Assembly (NCBI GenBank): GCA_027575805.1
Contig: JANBPU010000062.1
Span: 1 to 64,000, forward strand
From: Mycoemilia scoparia
Taxonomy: Eukaryota > Kickxellomycota > Kickxellomycetes > Kickxellales > Kickxellaceae
DNA: 64,000 bases
Reading direction: 5' to 3'
Shown here one piece after another: positions 44,966 through 56,193 of this stretch. A model generated the notes under the pieces. The model made no database searches and was not told where the DNA came from. It was given only the letters and a program-made list of their open reading frames with translations. Each line of letters starts with the position of its first letter. Position 1 is the stretch's first letter. The position numbers and the translations under genes were made by a program.

Positions 44966-46103
44966 ATGACTTCGTTTCGGGAGGCAATGCGAGACCTAAG
45001 CACATCGTCAAACCAATCCGGGTTTGACACTTTCTACGGGGATAGGAGTGGTGGTGGTGGTGGCTTCTTTAGTAATATTGGAAATTCACTATCAAATGTA
45101 GGAAGCAGAGTTCGAGGTTTTTCTTTGTTGGGAGGAAATGGCGATGAGAATGGTAACAGCACACAGCGTGAATGGTTAGAGTTGTCTTTATGGCAGGCAA
45201 GTTCAACAGTTATCAAAAATCCATTTAATACTACGATTGTCCAATTATTTTACCAGTTCTCATTAACATTTGAATAAATGCTCCTGCGCTTCATGTTGTT
45301 GGCTTATAGCGGTGGATGGTATTTTTTGGCTGTATGCTTTTGGCGGTATTCTGTTTCCTGATGGTAAGGGCTCTACAATAGTGCCAGAATATTTATTCTT
45401 TCTGCATTTTGACTGCTAACGTCATTACGCCAAGAAAATCGATTTTGCTATTGACTATTCCGCTTAGAATGTACTATTTATCTTGGTTGACACTTGTAAA
45501 ATAGCTAATTCCGTACTAACGTTTTCCTTGTATATTTTAATGTTGTTGTTGCTCTATATAGTCATTCATGGCACTCCCTATGTTCCCCATTTCGCCATAC
45601 AAGTTTGCCACTAGCTTTTCTCTAGGAAATTTGATGACAGTTATTGGGTAAGTTCTAGAGAAAACCGCTGATCACGAAGGCCTCCAATCTCATAAACTAT
45701 ATATCCAAGAGTGATTTTGTATTTTGATTATAGAATTGCTATCCTGAAAGGTCTCCGTGCGCATACTATGCACATGCTTTCCAGAGGACGATTCCTCTTT
45801 ACTTTGGCATATCTTGGATCCATACTTATGACGCTCATTTCTTCAATTGTACTTAAATCAATCGCTTCCTTTGTCTTGACCATAATATTCTGTATTTTTC
45901 AAGTAGTTGCTCTTATATGGTAAGTCTCTCATCTTTTATTTTGCATTTGGAGTGTAGAACCGAACCTTTTCTAATATCCCTACTTATTGACATTGCCATT
46001 CAATTTTAGGTATATTGTATCATATTTCCCTGGTGGCACAGCAGGTCTATCGTCTGCTACATCTGGCCTCATAAGCAGTGGGCGCGGATTGCTTCCCATA
46101 TAA
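44966..46103 (+). CDS. SFT2: Sft2-like Golgi vesicle-transport protein
   Basis: Five exons: 44966-45196, 45310-45363, 45562-45647, 45734-45919 and 46010-46103; 216 aa, the same as yeast Sft2. The hydrophilic N-terminus (about 75 aa, Gly/Ser/Asn-rich with a Gly run) is followed by four transmembrane helices. Signature blocks are MFPISPYKFATSFSLGNLM and the loop GIAILKGLRAHTMHMLSRGR, which match the Sft2/SFT2D family involved in endosome-to-Golgi vesicle fusion. Intron 1 has a GC donor (CAG|GCAAGT, the usual form for GC-AG introns); using GT elsewhere would break the frame. The stop lies 326 bp from the convergent carrier gene. Confidence 0.92.
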
Positions 46104-46429
46104 ATAGAGATCTAGCTTTTAGGTCAAGATGTTAAGTTCAATGTAACCAAAGATACTAAATAAACTCGCCAACATTTATATAATAGCATTCCAACACCGT
46201 GTATCTATGTATGTTAGGCTGGACACACATTGTAGTAAATTCAAATACTAAAAGCAAGAATAAAATGAGGGTTCTTTTTTAAATCAAAACTTGTAATTTA
46301 GAGACACGACAAATAGGCTCAACAAAATGAATTTTGAAAAGAAATGATGAAATACAAAAGCGCTAAGCATGGATATATATATATATGAAAACCTGCTGCA
46401 GTGGTTGTGGTGATAATACATTTCTCAAT
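46104..46429. other. Convergent 3' region
   Basis: 326 bp shared by the 3' ends of SFT2 and the carrier gene. Contains aataaaat at about 46259 and a short (TA)n. No other feature. Confidence 0.5.
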
Positions 46430-47996
46430 CTAGCCCAAGACGCGCATGGCAAGTTCGAAGCCAAGGAATGTAGCAGCGTTAGCTGGGGCGGCACGGAGAA
46501 GGCATGGAGTAATACCGCGGAAGAATCCCTTGACACCATCCTTGGCCATGATCTGGCGAACACAGTCTAGGGTTCCCTTGTACTTGCCAGCAGATCCGAA
46601 CCCGTCGGTCTGAATCTTGGACTTGACGATATCGGCGGGGTATGTGGTGAGCCAGATAGCCATACCGGCAGCAGCACCATACTGCATAACTTGGACGGAG
46701 CTTAACTGGTCGCGAGCAATACCCTTGCGCTCCATGGCATTCTTGACAAGAGACTCGTATACCAAGAAGTATACACCATAAGCGTTGAATTCACGGATCA
46801 AAGTGGGGATCTGACCCTTGTAGATGCCACTTATTCCATGAGAGGAGTAGATCTTCTTGATGCAGTCCAAAGGACCAGCGTATTGGAGTTTTCCACCAGC
46901 TCCAGAGGTCTGAACCTGGAGACGGGTACGAATGTGTTCAACGGGACCTGTTTATTTGTTTAAAAATTGAATGAATTGTTGTTTGTGATCTGTATAATTA
47001 TTATATTATCAACAATGGCTTAGGTATGGGCCTGAGATCTGTGTGTATTGCTTACCAGATACAACTCCGTTAGCTAGACCAGCTATAGCACCAGAGATGT
47101 AAAGCTGACCAGGGGTAAGGGATAGTGGGGCAGTAGGAGCAGCACCATTAATGCGGGCAAATGTACGCTTCATGTACTCCATCGTCAAGAACTGGATGGA
47201 TACACAGACACCAATTCCGACAAGAGGTGTTGCTGTTCCCTGTACATCACAAATAAGATTGTATTGTTGTCGATCATGAAAGTGTAAGAACACTGATCCA
47301 TTTGGCAATCGTCTGGAAAACTTGTGAAGTGCTGCTCACCTTGTAGAGACCGGCAAAGCCATCGGAAGCAATAGTCTTCTTCAAACAGTCCATGGTGCCA
47401 TTATAAAGTTCAGGCTGAGTTTGGATACGCTAGCGATTACAACAAATGACAAATCGAATATTTGGTTAATCTTTTTTGGGTCGGTGGATATATGCGCGCT
47501 ACTAGTTTTATCACTTTGCAGAACAATGCAGAAACCAGATGCGCACCACACTAGCGAGCCTGTGACTAAAGGTTCTAGCGAGATCATCTCTGCACTTCGG
47601 GCCATTTTCTAAAAAGGTATTTTTTACTTACAACTTTAATGGTATCAAATGGCTATATTTTGGTAAAAGAAGAAAGCATTAGTGGTTTAGTAACTTAGGA
47701 GATCTAGAGAAAAATTTAGGTGGACAGGAACTTGACATTATAGGGACACTACAAGCTGCGGGAGCACTGTTGCTCAAGAATATCTCTTACTGCTAGAGAT
47801 CGTGTTCGCGCACCCAGTATATATTAACACAGCTTGTGACCTTGCCAGATCAGACTTCTAGTTTGGTAATATAGTGGGAGCTATAACTTACTTGACCAGC
47901 CAAAACTTGGGCAATACCACCAACGGAACCGGCAGCGCAGTCCTTGACAGCGCGAAGGGGGTCTTGGGGTTTTTCAATTTGCTTCAGGTCAGACAT
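46430..47996 (-). CDS. YMC1: Mitochondrial carrier, Ymc1-type amino-acid/glycine-glutamate transporter
   Basis: Five exons: 47996-47892, 47652-47632, 47429-47340, 47239-47056 and 46947-46430; 305 aa, typical of the SLC25 family. The three repeats carry the carrier signature Px[DE]xx[KR]: [16 protein letters not shown] and PADIVKSKI. Other hallmarks are [37 protein letters not shown] and the C-terminal [20 protein letters not shown], closest to yeast Ymc1 among members I remember. The protein sits in the inner mitochondrial membrane. Exon 2 is only 21 nt and encodes exactly PFDTIKV, the first signature; it is flanked by good AG and GTAAGT sites. Substrate assignment rests on similarity only. 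Confidence 0.9.
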
Positions 47997-48901
47997 ATCT
48001 ATGACTAAGCTTTTGTCTATAATATATGCTATTAGAAAGAAATTAAATAGAAGAGAATAAAAGAAAAGAAAAGTATGAATAAGAGACTAAACCAGAGATT
48101 GTGATGAATCTGGGTTTTTTTAACCGATGGCGCCCAAACGCACAAGTAAACACGGCTGGTGAGCGTGTGAGCATTAGGAAAACCCAAAATGATGGCGGCT
48201 GTTTTTTCTTTTTGATCTGTAAACAGCAATTTATGGTTGGCTGGAAAGAAGTGAGTCAGTGACAACAAGATGGGTGGATGAACAGTGATCACGGGCCAAT
48301 CACCAAATTAATATCCATATTTTTTGGAGGCTGAGCGGGGCTTTTTACCATGTTCAAGGTGCTCACAGCTTCTACTTTCTCTCAGTTCAATTAACAAACT
48401 CTCTTTCAGGCTGGGAGACCAACAGCACCTCCTTTTTATAAAAAAGGATATTCTCATTGCTAGAACCCTAATTTTCTCTCATCTCTGTTCTAGAGAGAGA
48501 TATTTGAAATCACCACAATTTCTCTGCGAATTATGTTGGCAATAGTTAGAGTTTTATAGCAGTCACTCAGAGATCTTTCTCCAACAAATTCCTGGCATTA
48601 TAGTTACGGGTGATGTCCAAAACTCTTGATAAGTAGCAAGGGTTATCAAGTGTCTTGGTTAAAGCAAATCATATGGACGCTTAGACGCCATTTGCTTTGA
48701 GCGTGATAATACCAAATAAAGGATGCGATGATATAGGGAAAATGTTATTCCATTCTTCCGCACTGCTTGGAATTGAGTTTTTAATGCAGAAAATAGGTAT
48801 AAAAGTTTGGAATTTTCCCAGTAAATGGCAAAACTTTTATTCTTTATTTTAAATATCACACATATCAATCTATTTTATTTTATCAAAACTAAATATTTAA
48901 G
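47997..48901. other. Intergenic region between divergent genes
   Basis: Lies between the carrier gene (minus) and the small membrane protein gene (plus). No further gene supported. Confidence 0.5.
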
Positions 48902-49126
48902 ATGCTAAATAATTCTGGCCTAATCTGGATTTGTTTTGGAAGTTTCTGTAAGTATTTTCATACAAGCTTTAAAGAAATGGTTAAATGATTGGCGAGTTAT
49001 TTATCAATAGCTCATTTGCGCTCTTTTGTGTTTTATGTAGTTGGAGTGTTAGTTCTAGCATTTATAATAATGTATTGCTTGTTGAAAAGAAAGTCTTCAA
49101 GGACAAGAAAAAATACTAATCCTTAA
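48902..49126 (+). CDS. Single-transmembrane mini-protein, 43 aa
   Basis: Two exons: 48902-48947 and 49041-49126, found by splice-site reading since neither exon is a long ORF. The donor is TGTAAGT and the acceptor TTTATGTAG; joining them gives one continuous frame. The product starts MLNNSGLIWICFGSFFGVLV, continues as a transmembrane helix (AFIIMYCLL) and ends with a basic tail (KRKSSRTRKNTNP). This topology resembles short fungal membrane proteolipids such as Pmp1, but there is no clear sequence match. The split exactly within the helix and the clean stop favour a real gene. Confidence 0.5.
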
Positions 49127-49777
49127 GGAGAGATAGGGCCTCCAGGTCTTCCAAATAATCTTTGGCATAATAATAATCCCCGCCACAAAAAATATCACTC
49201 AGTGGGCAACCCAAAAACTTGTTTAGCCCCCAAGTAGATATACACATAATTCCTTTTTAATATATATCTATATATGTATCGCTTTCGCAATAATTAATAC
49301 ATTTAGCCACATTCACGCTTTTTAAATTGTTTAAACAATATATAATTTTAATCACTTGCCACTTTTCTTGTTTGAACTTTATTTAATAAATGGCCAATGT
49401 TCACAAGGCCGTACACAAAATGGGACCTCAGGAGTAGTTGCATACCAAATGAATAATGATTGGGCCAAAATTTGATGAGGGCCCACCATTTCTGCCTATA
49501 TTATAGTTGATCATCTGCCAAGTCTTTCTATAATTTCAACCATTTGGAGCCCTGCAAAGCTCGCAGTCCATACTTGTTTCTTTTAAATAGGTGTCAGATA
49601 ATACATAATAACGCCCTCCTTGTGTTTAATTCTAAAATTCTAATCAAAAATGGCAATTCTAAAGAAAATAGTAGATGATGCTTGTTTCAGGCTAAACTTT
49701 AAAACTCTTTGGTGAAAAGAGTTGCGAAAAGTACGGAACGTAATGATGTGTTGGTAGGTGATGGGGGTGTAGTGCGA
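49127..49777. other. Intergenic region
   Basis: Contains a family-C repeat (49418-49525). No gene seen. Confidence 0.55.
49418..49525 (+). repeat. Family-C dispersed repeat, copy C8
   Basis: Contains aaaatgggacctcaggagta, gttgcataccaaatgaataa, gattgggccaaaatttgatg and agggcccaccatttctgcct in order, matching the complement of C7. Confidence 0.6.
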
Positions 49778-51656
49778 TTAGGACGTAATTTTTCTAAATG
49801 GATGTGCTTCTGTATTAAATACAAACTCGTCAAGGGATATAAAGTCCTTTGGGCTAAATAGAAGATACAGGTATTTCAGTGTTTCCGCAAAAAAGAAGCT
49901 CTCCATTTGATCGTTTTGTGCATAGCTGGGGTCAGTATCCATCACATCGTCGTATGCTGCGTAGCCATATGTGGTCTTTGTGTACTTTTGTATTGACTGG
50001 AAAATGTTCCATCCCCATTCCTATGAATAAAGTCAACAGCATTTATATTAAATCAGATAATCCACCTGGACGTTAACCTTTTTAAGCTTCTGGAAAGCCA
50101 TCAAAGATTTACTTACCTGGTACATTTTGTCTCCAGTTATACGGTATAGATACATTAGACTCTCAACTGTCTCTGGCCGCAGTCCATAGTTGGTATTGAC
50201 TGTGTAGTAGCCATACTTTTGGTCATAATCTAAGGGTGTTTCCAGAGAGTAACCAAAGAGCTTTCTAAACGAGTGCTTTATTTCATGCTGGTCCTTTTCT
50301 CCATTTGTGGGGAATATGACAAGCTCGGGACTAAGACCGGTGGCCGAATTGGCATAGAGCATGTAGCAAAGCTTCATCATTTTCTTGGCCAACTCAAGGT
50401 CCTCCGGCCTATCAAGCTCTTTTGCACCCAAAGCTAACATTCCTGGTATGAAGCTTGCAAGGTGGTGGAAATGACCGACAGGCTCAAGATCATTTTCACT
50501 CAAGATTCCCGCATACACCATCGAGGGGTCTGAATGTAGAGGAAATATCATCTTTTGTTTGGCGGATTCAACGAATTCAATATACATTCTTCGGTACTGG
50601 TCTATCCTTTTCCCATTGAGGATGTATTGCTTTATCATATATTCGTACCAGCTGTCAGCAGTGGCTCCCAATGATATAATGCCATTGAATTCTTCTTCCA
50701 TAAACGAATACCATGTGTAATATAGCCCTGGGTATGGTTTCTTTGCTTTATCCAAGAAGTCGACTATCTTTTGCGCCTTTTCTCTATAGCTTGGGTCTTT
50801 TGTTAATTCGCTCAACTTTTGGTATTCTAGCTGCACTGACCCAATGTCTGCAATGCACACAGCTGGAGAAAATGTTGCCTTGGATCTATTAAAGGCACAT
50901 AATGATTAGTCGGATATCTAAACTTTCTGAAGAATTAAATATGAAGGTTTATACTCATGTGTGTAATTTGGAAACTTACCCATTCACATTTACTTTTTGG
51001 TAGGGAATGCCACTTGGTGTATCAAATCCCACGGCCAGTACATCGCCAACCTCTTTGGCCTTCATCAAGAGCTGTGCATCATTTGATAATTCGTACGCCC
51101 CTAGCAGTCCACCCAAAGCACGAATGACCATCTCAAAGAACGTAACATCAGGAACATCGGCGACAGTATGGTTAAAATCAATCTTCAGGGCGTAGTCTCG
51201 CGCTTCCTTGAAATCTTCCGTTAAACCCATTATGTGGAGTGTATCAAGAGCATCAAGTAGAGTAACTGCCCACCCTCCCCACTTATTGTTGCTGTTGCCG
51301 CTCTTTGGAAAAACCTCGTCTTTTCCAAATGCCTGTTGCTTGTATCCTTTCCACGCATGCATCATGGCTACTCTTACATCTTCTCTACGCTTCTCGTTTA
51401 TTTTTGTTAAAGCATCTTCCGAGTCAGGTAGTGGGTTTGGATCCGCCAATGGATGCTTGGGAAACACTGGTATCTCTGATGGTTTTGGCGTATTGGAATG
51501 GAAGCTATAGAATACGACTGTGAATAGAATAATAGAGCAAACTGTTATGAGTAACACTGCTCTCTTTGAGCGCATTGCATGGCGGAAAATGCGTCGCAAT
51601 TTGAAAAGATGAGCCTGAGCTCCAGCCTCAGAGCTTCCCGGAACTGGCTCGTACAT
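49778..51656 (-). CDS. GH47 alpha-1,2-mannosidase (class I), type II membrane protein
   Basis: Three exons: 51656-50980, 50885-50117 and 50020-49778; 562 aa, near the length of yeast Mns1. A short cytosolic N-terminus precedes a signal anchor at about residues 33-51 (AVLLITVCSIILFTVVFY). The lumenal domain has the GH47 hallmarks ALDTLHIMGL, DVTFFEMVIRALGGLL, SLGATADSWYEYMIKQ, LRPETVESLMYLYRITGD, DQMESFFFAETLKYLY and the C-terminal FNTEAHPF. It trims mannose from N-glycans in the ER or Golgi; choosing between Mns1 and Golgi subfamilies was not possible. Start is the ATG at 51656 rather than an upstream frame lacking a proper ATG. Divergent from UTP22, 361 bp away. Confidence 0.93.
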
Positions 51657-52017
51657 TATAGCAAAAGTAAAGAAATAAAGAGTAGCTAAACCAATGCGAC
51701 GATCCCTTTGGCCTTCACAAAGTCTGGGGAAAGTAACAACATTGCAAAGGTGATTTGTCCACTGATACACCGAAATCCCAACCAAAAGGTGAACTCCTTG
51801 TAAATAACATCATAAAGTCAAGAGGGCAGCTTAATCAACAAATCTGAAAAATCAGTCTGATCTATAGAGAAAATGATGTTATATTTTTTTCTTGACATGA
51901 CTGGATAGCTTTTATTTGAGCTTTTCTCTTGAAGCTAAAAAATATTTTCTTCGCTTGTAGTCTTTTTTGGCAGCAATAAAAATACCACATCGCCCAGCTT
52001 GATATAGAAGAATAGCT
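51657..52017. promoter_or_regulatory. Shared divergent promoter region
   Basis: 361 bp between the start codons of the mannosidase and UTP22 genes; it must contain both promoters. No canonical TATA box is evident. Confidence 0.5.
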
Positions 52018-55000
52018 ATGGCTGTAAACAGTGTGAAGCGCAAGAGGTCCCAAGCGCAGGCCCTGAATTCAAAGAAAGACAAAAAGGCAGCCTTCTCCAA
52101 AGTGCCTGTAGAGTCTGATAAAGTAGAAACCAAAAATATTGAAGACAGTTCAGATGATTCTTCAAGCGATTCTTCTGATGATGGGTTTGAGCCTGGATAC
52201 GACGAAGATGCAGATCAAATGCAAATAGAAACAGCCGATGTTGCTGACGAAATCAAGGAGCAACGTAGTAAACTTGAGGCATTCGATGACTTGTATAGAC
52301 CACCAACGGCTGAAGAGATGATGGTGCTTAGCGAGACTTCGCATCTCTACAGATCCAATCTTTTTAGGCTTCAGATGGACGAACTCCTCAACGAGACCAA
52401 AATAGATCGCAGTTCAAAGGGATTCAAATCACTGGATATGGCTCTCAAGAAAATTAGACAGACCTTGATGAATTCCAATCCAATAAAAAGTCAACCTATA
52501 AATGCTGCTATCGAGAGTCTTGAGAAAAAGGCTAAGCACATATTGGGAAACAAGACATCATTTACTGTCCCCGTCCCAGGAGTAACACCACCAAGCGGAG
52601 CTTTGTATAGTGTGCACTATGAGCCACCAAAGGAAGTAAATGTTATTGGAAGCTATGCATTGGGAATGGCTGCTCGGATGCGAGGAGGATTCAATGTTGA
52701 CTTGTCTGTCCAAATTCCAGAAGCAGGAATGTTCCAGGATAAAGACCACCTAAATTACAGATACTTCCACAAGAGAGCATATTATCTTGCAGCATTGCAA
52801 TTGATACTATTGGAGTCAGATCTTGGAAATATGTTCGAAATTACAAGAGGCCACTTGAACAGTGATTATCGGTTGCCAATACTATATATTAGACCAAAAT
52901 CTATTAATAATACTTTGAAAGGTGAAAAGTGTCCCAAAGAGCTGGATTTTTCTACCACCGGCGCAACCATCCGAATCCTCCCCACAATCACTACCACCAC
53001 CTTGCCTATCAGAAAGCTGTCTCCTGAAAGAAACCACATCCGCTACAATTTTATTGAATCCCAATTTTTAAAGAAATCAGAAGAAGGGCATTCGTCTGAG
53101 GCGGATACAATCCCCACGCCAAAATATAATGCTGCATTGCTGACGGACTGCATGATGCTAACGCACACATCATACCTCCACGCCACTGCAGAAAAGTGTC
53201 CATCCTTCATTGATGCTGCTCTTTTAATTAAGATTTGGTGGAGACAGCGTGGATATGGTAAATATCTCACGAATGATCAAAGCTCAAAAGGTCGCGACTC
53301 TGGCTCAATAAACGGATTTGTGCTGACTATGATGTTGGCATGGGTCATCAATGGATATGTTCCTAATAGAAACGCCCCAAGACTTTCTACAGGAATGAGC
53401 GCTTACCAACTATTCAAAGGATTTTTGGCCTTCCTTTCTCAGCATGATTTCAGCAAGTCACCTCTCTCATTCCATAACTTGAGCAATGATCCTGATGCTT
53501 TCTCAATGGAATCCTTTGTTTCGAATTACGAGGGTGTACTAGTTGATCCTACAGGAAAGCTAAACATACTTGCCGGAGCATCCGACTGGGAACTGAAGCA
53601 CTTGCGTCTCGAGGGCCGTAAAGGCAATGATTATCTTGACGATAGCTCTCAAGATAGATTTGAAGCCATATTTTTGCAACCAATTGACACACCCGCAACC
53701 AACTCGGATCATCTCATAAAACTCGAACTTCTAAGCGAATACTCGTTCGACGATGTGATCCAGGAACCATCTAAGAAATCAGAGAGGGAAATAATCAATG
53801 CCATCGATTGTGGCAACTATGGTAGAGCTGTGTTGAACAAGTTGGTTTCTATACTCAACACCGGTCTTGATAAACGTGTTGAGCTTATAATTCCTTACTG
53901 TGTTGGAACTGCCTCAAATCAATCCAATCTTGACGACAATGATGCTGATGCCAATTCTGTCCAGGTATTGTCCACATTTATGTTGAGCATATTTGTAAAC
54001 CCAGAACATGCCTTGCGTCTCGTCGACCTTGGGCCGCAGCCTGATGTTGAGAAGGAGGAATCCAAAAAGCACGAATTCCTCTGGGGCGACAAATCAGATC
54101 TTCGTAGGTTCCGCGATGGCTCAATTCGCTTGGCCACAGTTTGGGGTCATGGCAAGAACTCAGCCGAACAGAGATCAGAAATAATTCCACGTATGGTAGC
54201 ATACCTTTTGCGCTATCACTTTGGAATTCAAGCCTCTCCAGAGATTTTGACTAGCGAAGAAGTTGAATTTGCCGACAAGGGTCCTGGTAAGAAATCGCCA
54301 TTATCTTCTGATTCACTTGGAACCAGCCTTTCCTCAATTTCTACCCAGATCAACGGATTTGTTGCCTCGAGTTACGATCCATCTCCAGATTTTGCATTGT
54401 CAGCAACCGATCCTTCAGGGTTGCCTACTCCAGATACATTTGAATCGGCTATACGGGCTCTCAATCAACTTAGCCAAGAAATGGCATCCCTTGATGACGA
54501 GCTGCCACTCCGTGTTCTCACTCTTCATAGTGTTGCACCAGGACTACGCTATGCCAGCGTTCAACCACCCAAGCCACTTCCAGCTGAGATTACCGATGGA
54601 ACCACATCTCACCCTGATGACAGTTATACTGAACCCCTTACCGTCCTAGTTGAATTTGAAAGATCAAGTAAATGGCCAGATAATCTAGTTCCTATGCAAA
54701 AGCTCAAATCTGCATTCCTCCACAGACTCGGCCAGCTCTACACCCGTAAATACACCAATTCTACATTCACCCCGGTGAGCAAGTTGTTTGGTCATGGTAT
54801 AAATAGCGGATCCGATATCGGTGCTCCTGGAACTAGCGGAAACTGGAAAGATTTTGGTTACGATGAGCCGGATGTGTTCATTGATCTATACCATGGGAAC
54901 AGTGGGCTTACTTTCCGCCTTGTCCTGAAAAATGACTCCGAAGTGTACTTCTTGAATAAAAAGGTTCAAGCCTATAAGGCACAGGATGAAAAGGCAAAGG

Positions 55001-56193
55001 CAGAGGCCGTGCACGCTGCACTTACAAGATGGAGAAGGACATACGAATGGCGGCCTGATCACCACAGGCGGATCCATGCTCTTTGCCAGAGATTCCACCC
55101 TGGAGCTTCTCTATCGATTCGACTATTCAAGCGCTGGCTTGCCTCTCACATGCTTTTGGGGACAAAGGATGGTGTCCCGGAAGAGGTTGCTGAGCTCATG
55201 GTTGCCAGTGTATTTACCGATCCAGCTCCATACATAGCAATCCCTTCAACCGGTTACTCTGGTTTTGTCCGTGTCCTAGAACGCTTATCAAGTTGGGCAT
55301 GGAAGGAGGAGCCATTGGTAGTTGACTTTGCTGCCTCAGAAGAAAATCAGGACAAGGACGATGATTTAAGTAGTTCAGCCGAAAACTCCAAGACAAAGAG
55401 GTTGGTAGGAATGTTGCCAGAGGCCAGAAATGCTATCCAGAAGGCCTTTAGCGATGCAAAGGCCAAAGGAAAGGTTAATGGCGGATGGTTTATTTCAACA
55501 GAGTTCGACCCTAGTTCAGAGAGATGGGGAATTGGGAGTCCAGTAATCACCAAGCGCTTAAAGACTCTTTGCAAGGCCTCGCTCTCATGCCTCAACACGT
55601 TATTTGAGACTGGGACTCAGGCACACATATCTCAGATGTTCATCACACCTTTGGATCACTATGACTTTTTGATCCGCATTGATCCATCAATGTGTTGTAG
55701 ACGCTATGAGCAGCCACCCGCTTGGGCATTTGGAATTGAGGAAAGTACTAATGATGCTGCTGATAAATCCAACAATGAGAGGTATGAGAAGTTCAAGAAC
55801 CTTCTACCATTGGTACGGCAACAAATCACAAGCAAACGCCAGAACCCCAACCCATTCGGACACCCTGGTATGGTTGGATTTGACCCAATTTCACTATATG
55901 TGCGTGATCTCAGGGCGCTTTACCATGATGTTGCCCTATTCTTTTATGATCAGCTAGGTGGATCAACTATTGGCGGAATTTGGATTCCCAGTGCCAAGAA
56001 TCATCAAGTGGCGCTTAAGGCACACCTTGGCATTAACACAAAACCCATTGCAGATGAGAAAGAGACAAAATCGAAAAAGTCAAGCAAGGACCCTGAGCAG
56101 CTTCCCAATGCAGTACATCTAAACATTGATGCTGTCCTTAATGAAATTTTGACTTTGGGAGATGGATTGGTCGATGATATTGAACTAAAATAA
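52018..56193 (+). CDS. UTP22: Utp22/Nrap/NOL6, small-subunit processome component
   Basis: Single exon, 1391 aa (yeast about 1237, human NOL6 about 1146). ATG at 52018 begins a Lys-rich stretch with an acidic Ser/Asp segment (DDSSSDSSDD). Nrap-domain features follow: GSYALGMAARMRGGFNVDLS, the nucleotidyltransferase-like core also seen in poly(A) polymerase relatives; KCPSFIDAALLIKIWWRQRG; and later RFHPGASLSIRLFKRWLASH. The protein works in the nucleolus with the U3 snoRNP and UTP-C/CURI complexes in 18S pre-rRNA maturation. It has no introns even though most genes here do. Confidence 0.95.
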   Translation: MAVNSVKRKRSQAQALNSKKDKKAAFSKVPVESDKVETKNIEDSSDDSSSDSSDDGFEPGYDEDADQMQIETADVADEIKEQRSKLEAFDDLYRPPTAEEMMVLSETSHLYRSNLFRLQMDELLNETKIDRSSKGFKSLDMALKKIRQTLMNSNPIKSQPINAAIESLEKKAKHILGNKTSFTVPVPGVTPPSGALYSVHYEPPKEVNVIGSYALGMAARMRGGFNVDLSVQIPEAGMFQDKDHLNYRYFHKRAYYLAALQLILLESDLGNMFEITRGHLNSDYRLPILYIRPKSINNTLKGEKCPKELDFSTTGATIRILPTITTTTLPIRKLSPERNHIRYNFIESQFLKKSEEGHSSEADTIPTPKYNAALLTDCMMLTHTSYLHATAEKCPSFIDAALLIKIWWRQRGYGKYLTNDQSSKGRDSGSINGFVLTMMLAWVINGYVPNRNAPRLSTGMSAYQLFKGFLAFLSQHDFSKSPLSFHNLSNDPDAFSMESFVSNYEGVLVDPTGKLNILAGASDWELKHLRLEGRKGNDYLDDSSQDRFEAIFLQPIDTPATNSDHLIKLELLSEYSFDDVIQEPSKKSEREIINAIDCGNYGRAVLNKLVSILNTGLDKRVELIIPYCVGTASNQSNLDDNDADANSVQVLSTFMLSIFVNPEHALRLVDLGPQPDVEKEESKKHEFLWGDKSDLRRFRDGSIRLATVWGHGKNSAEQRSEIIPRMVAYLLRYHFGIQASPEILTSEEVEFADKGPGKKSPLSSDSLGTSLSSISTQINGFVASSYDPSPDFALSATDPSGLPTPDTFESAIRALNQLSQEMASLDDELPLRVLTLHSVAPGLRYASVQPPKPLPAEITDGTTSHPDDSYTEPLTVLVEFERSSKWPDNLVPMQKLKSAFLHRLGQLYTRKYTNSTFTPVSKLFGHGINSGSDIGAPGTSGNWKDFGYDEPDVFIDLYHGNSGLTFRLVLKNDSEVYFLNKKVQAYKAQDEKAKAEAVHAALTRWRRTYEWRPDHHRRIHALCQRFHPGASLSIRLFKRWLASHMLLGTKDGVPEEVAELMVASVFTDPAPYIAIPSTGYSGFVRVLERLSSWAWKEEPLVVDFAASEENQDKDDDLSSSAENSKTKRLVGMLPEARNAIQKAFSDAKAKGKVNGGWFISTEFDPSSERWGIGSPVITKRLKTLCKASLSCLNTLFETGTQAHISQMFITPLDHYDFLIRIDPSMCCRRYEQPPAWAFGIEESTNDAADKSNNERYEKFKNLLPLVRQQITSKRQNPNPFGHPGMVGFDPISLYVRDLRALYHDVALFFYDQLGGSTIGGIWIPSAKNHQVALKAHLGINTKPIADEKETKSKKSSKDPEQLPNAVHLNIDAVLNEILTLGDGLVDDIELK

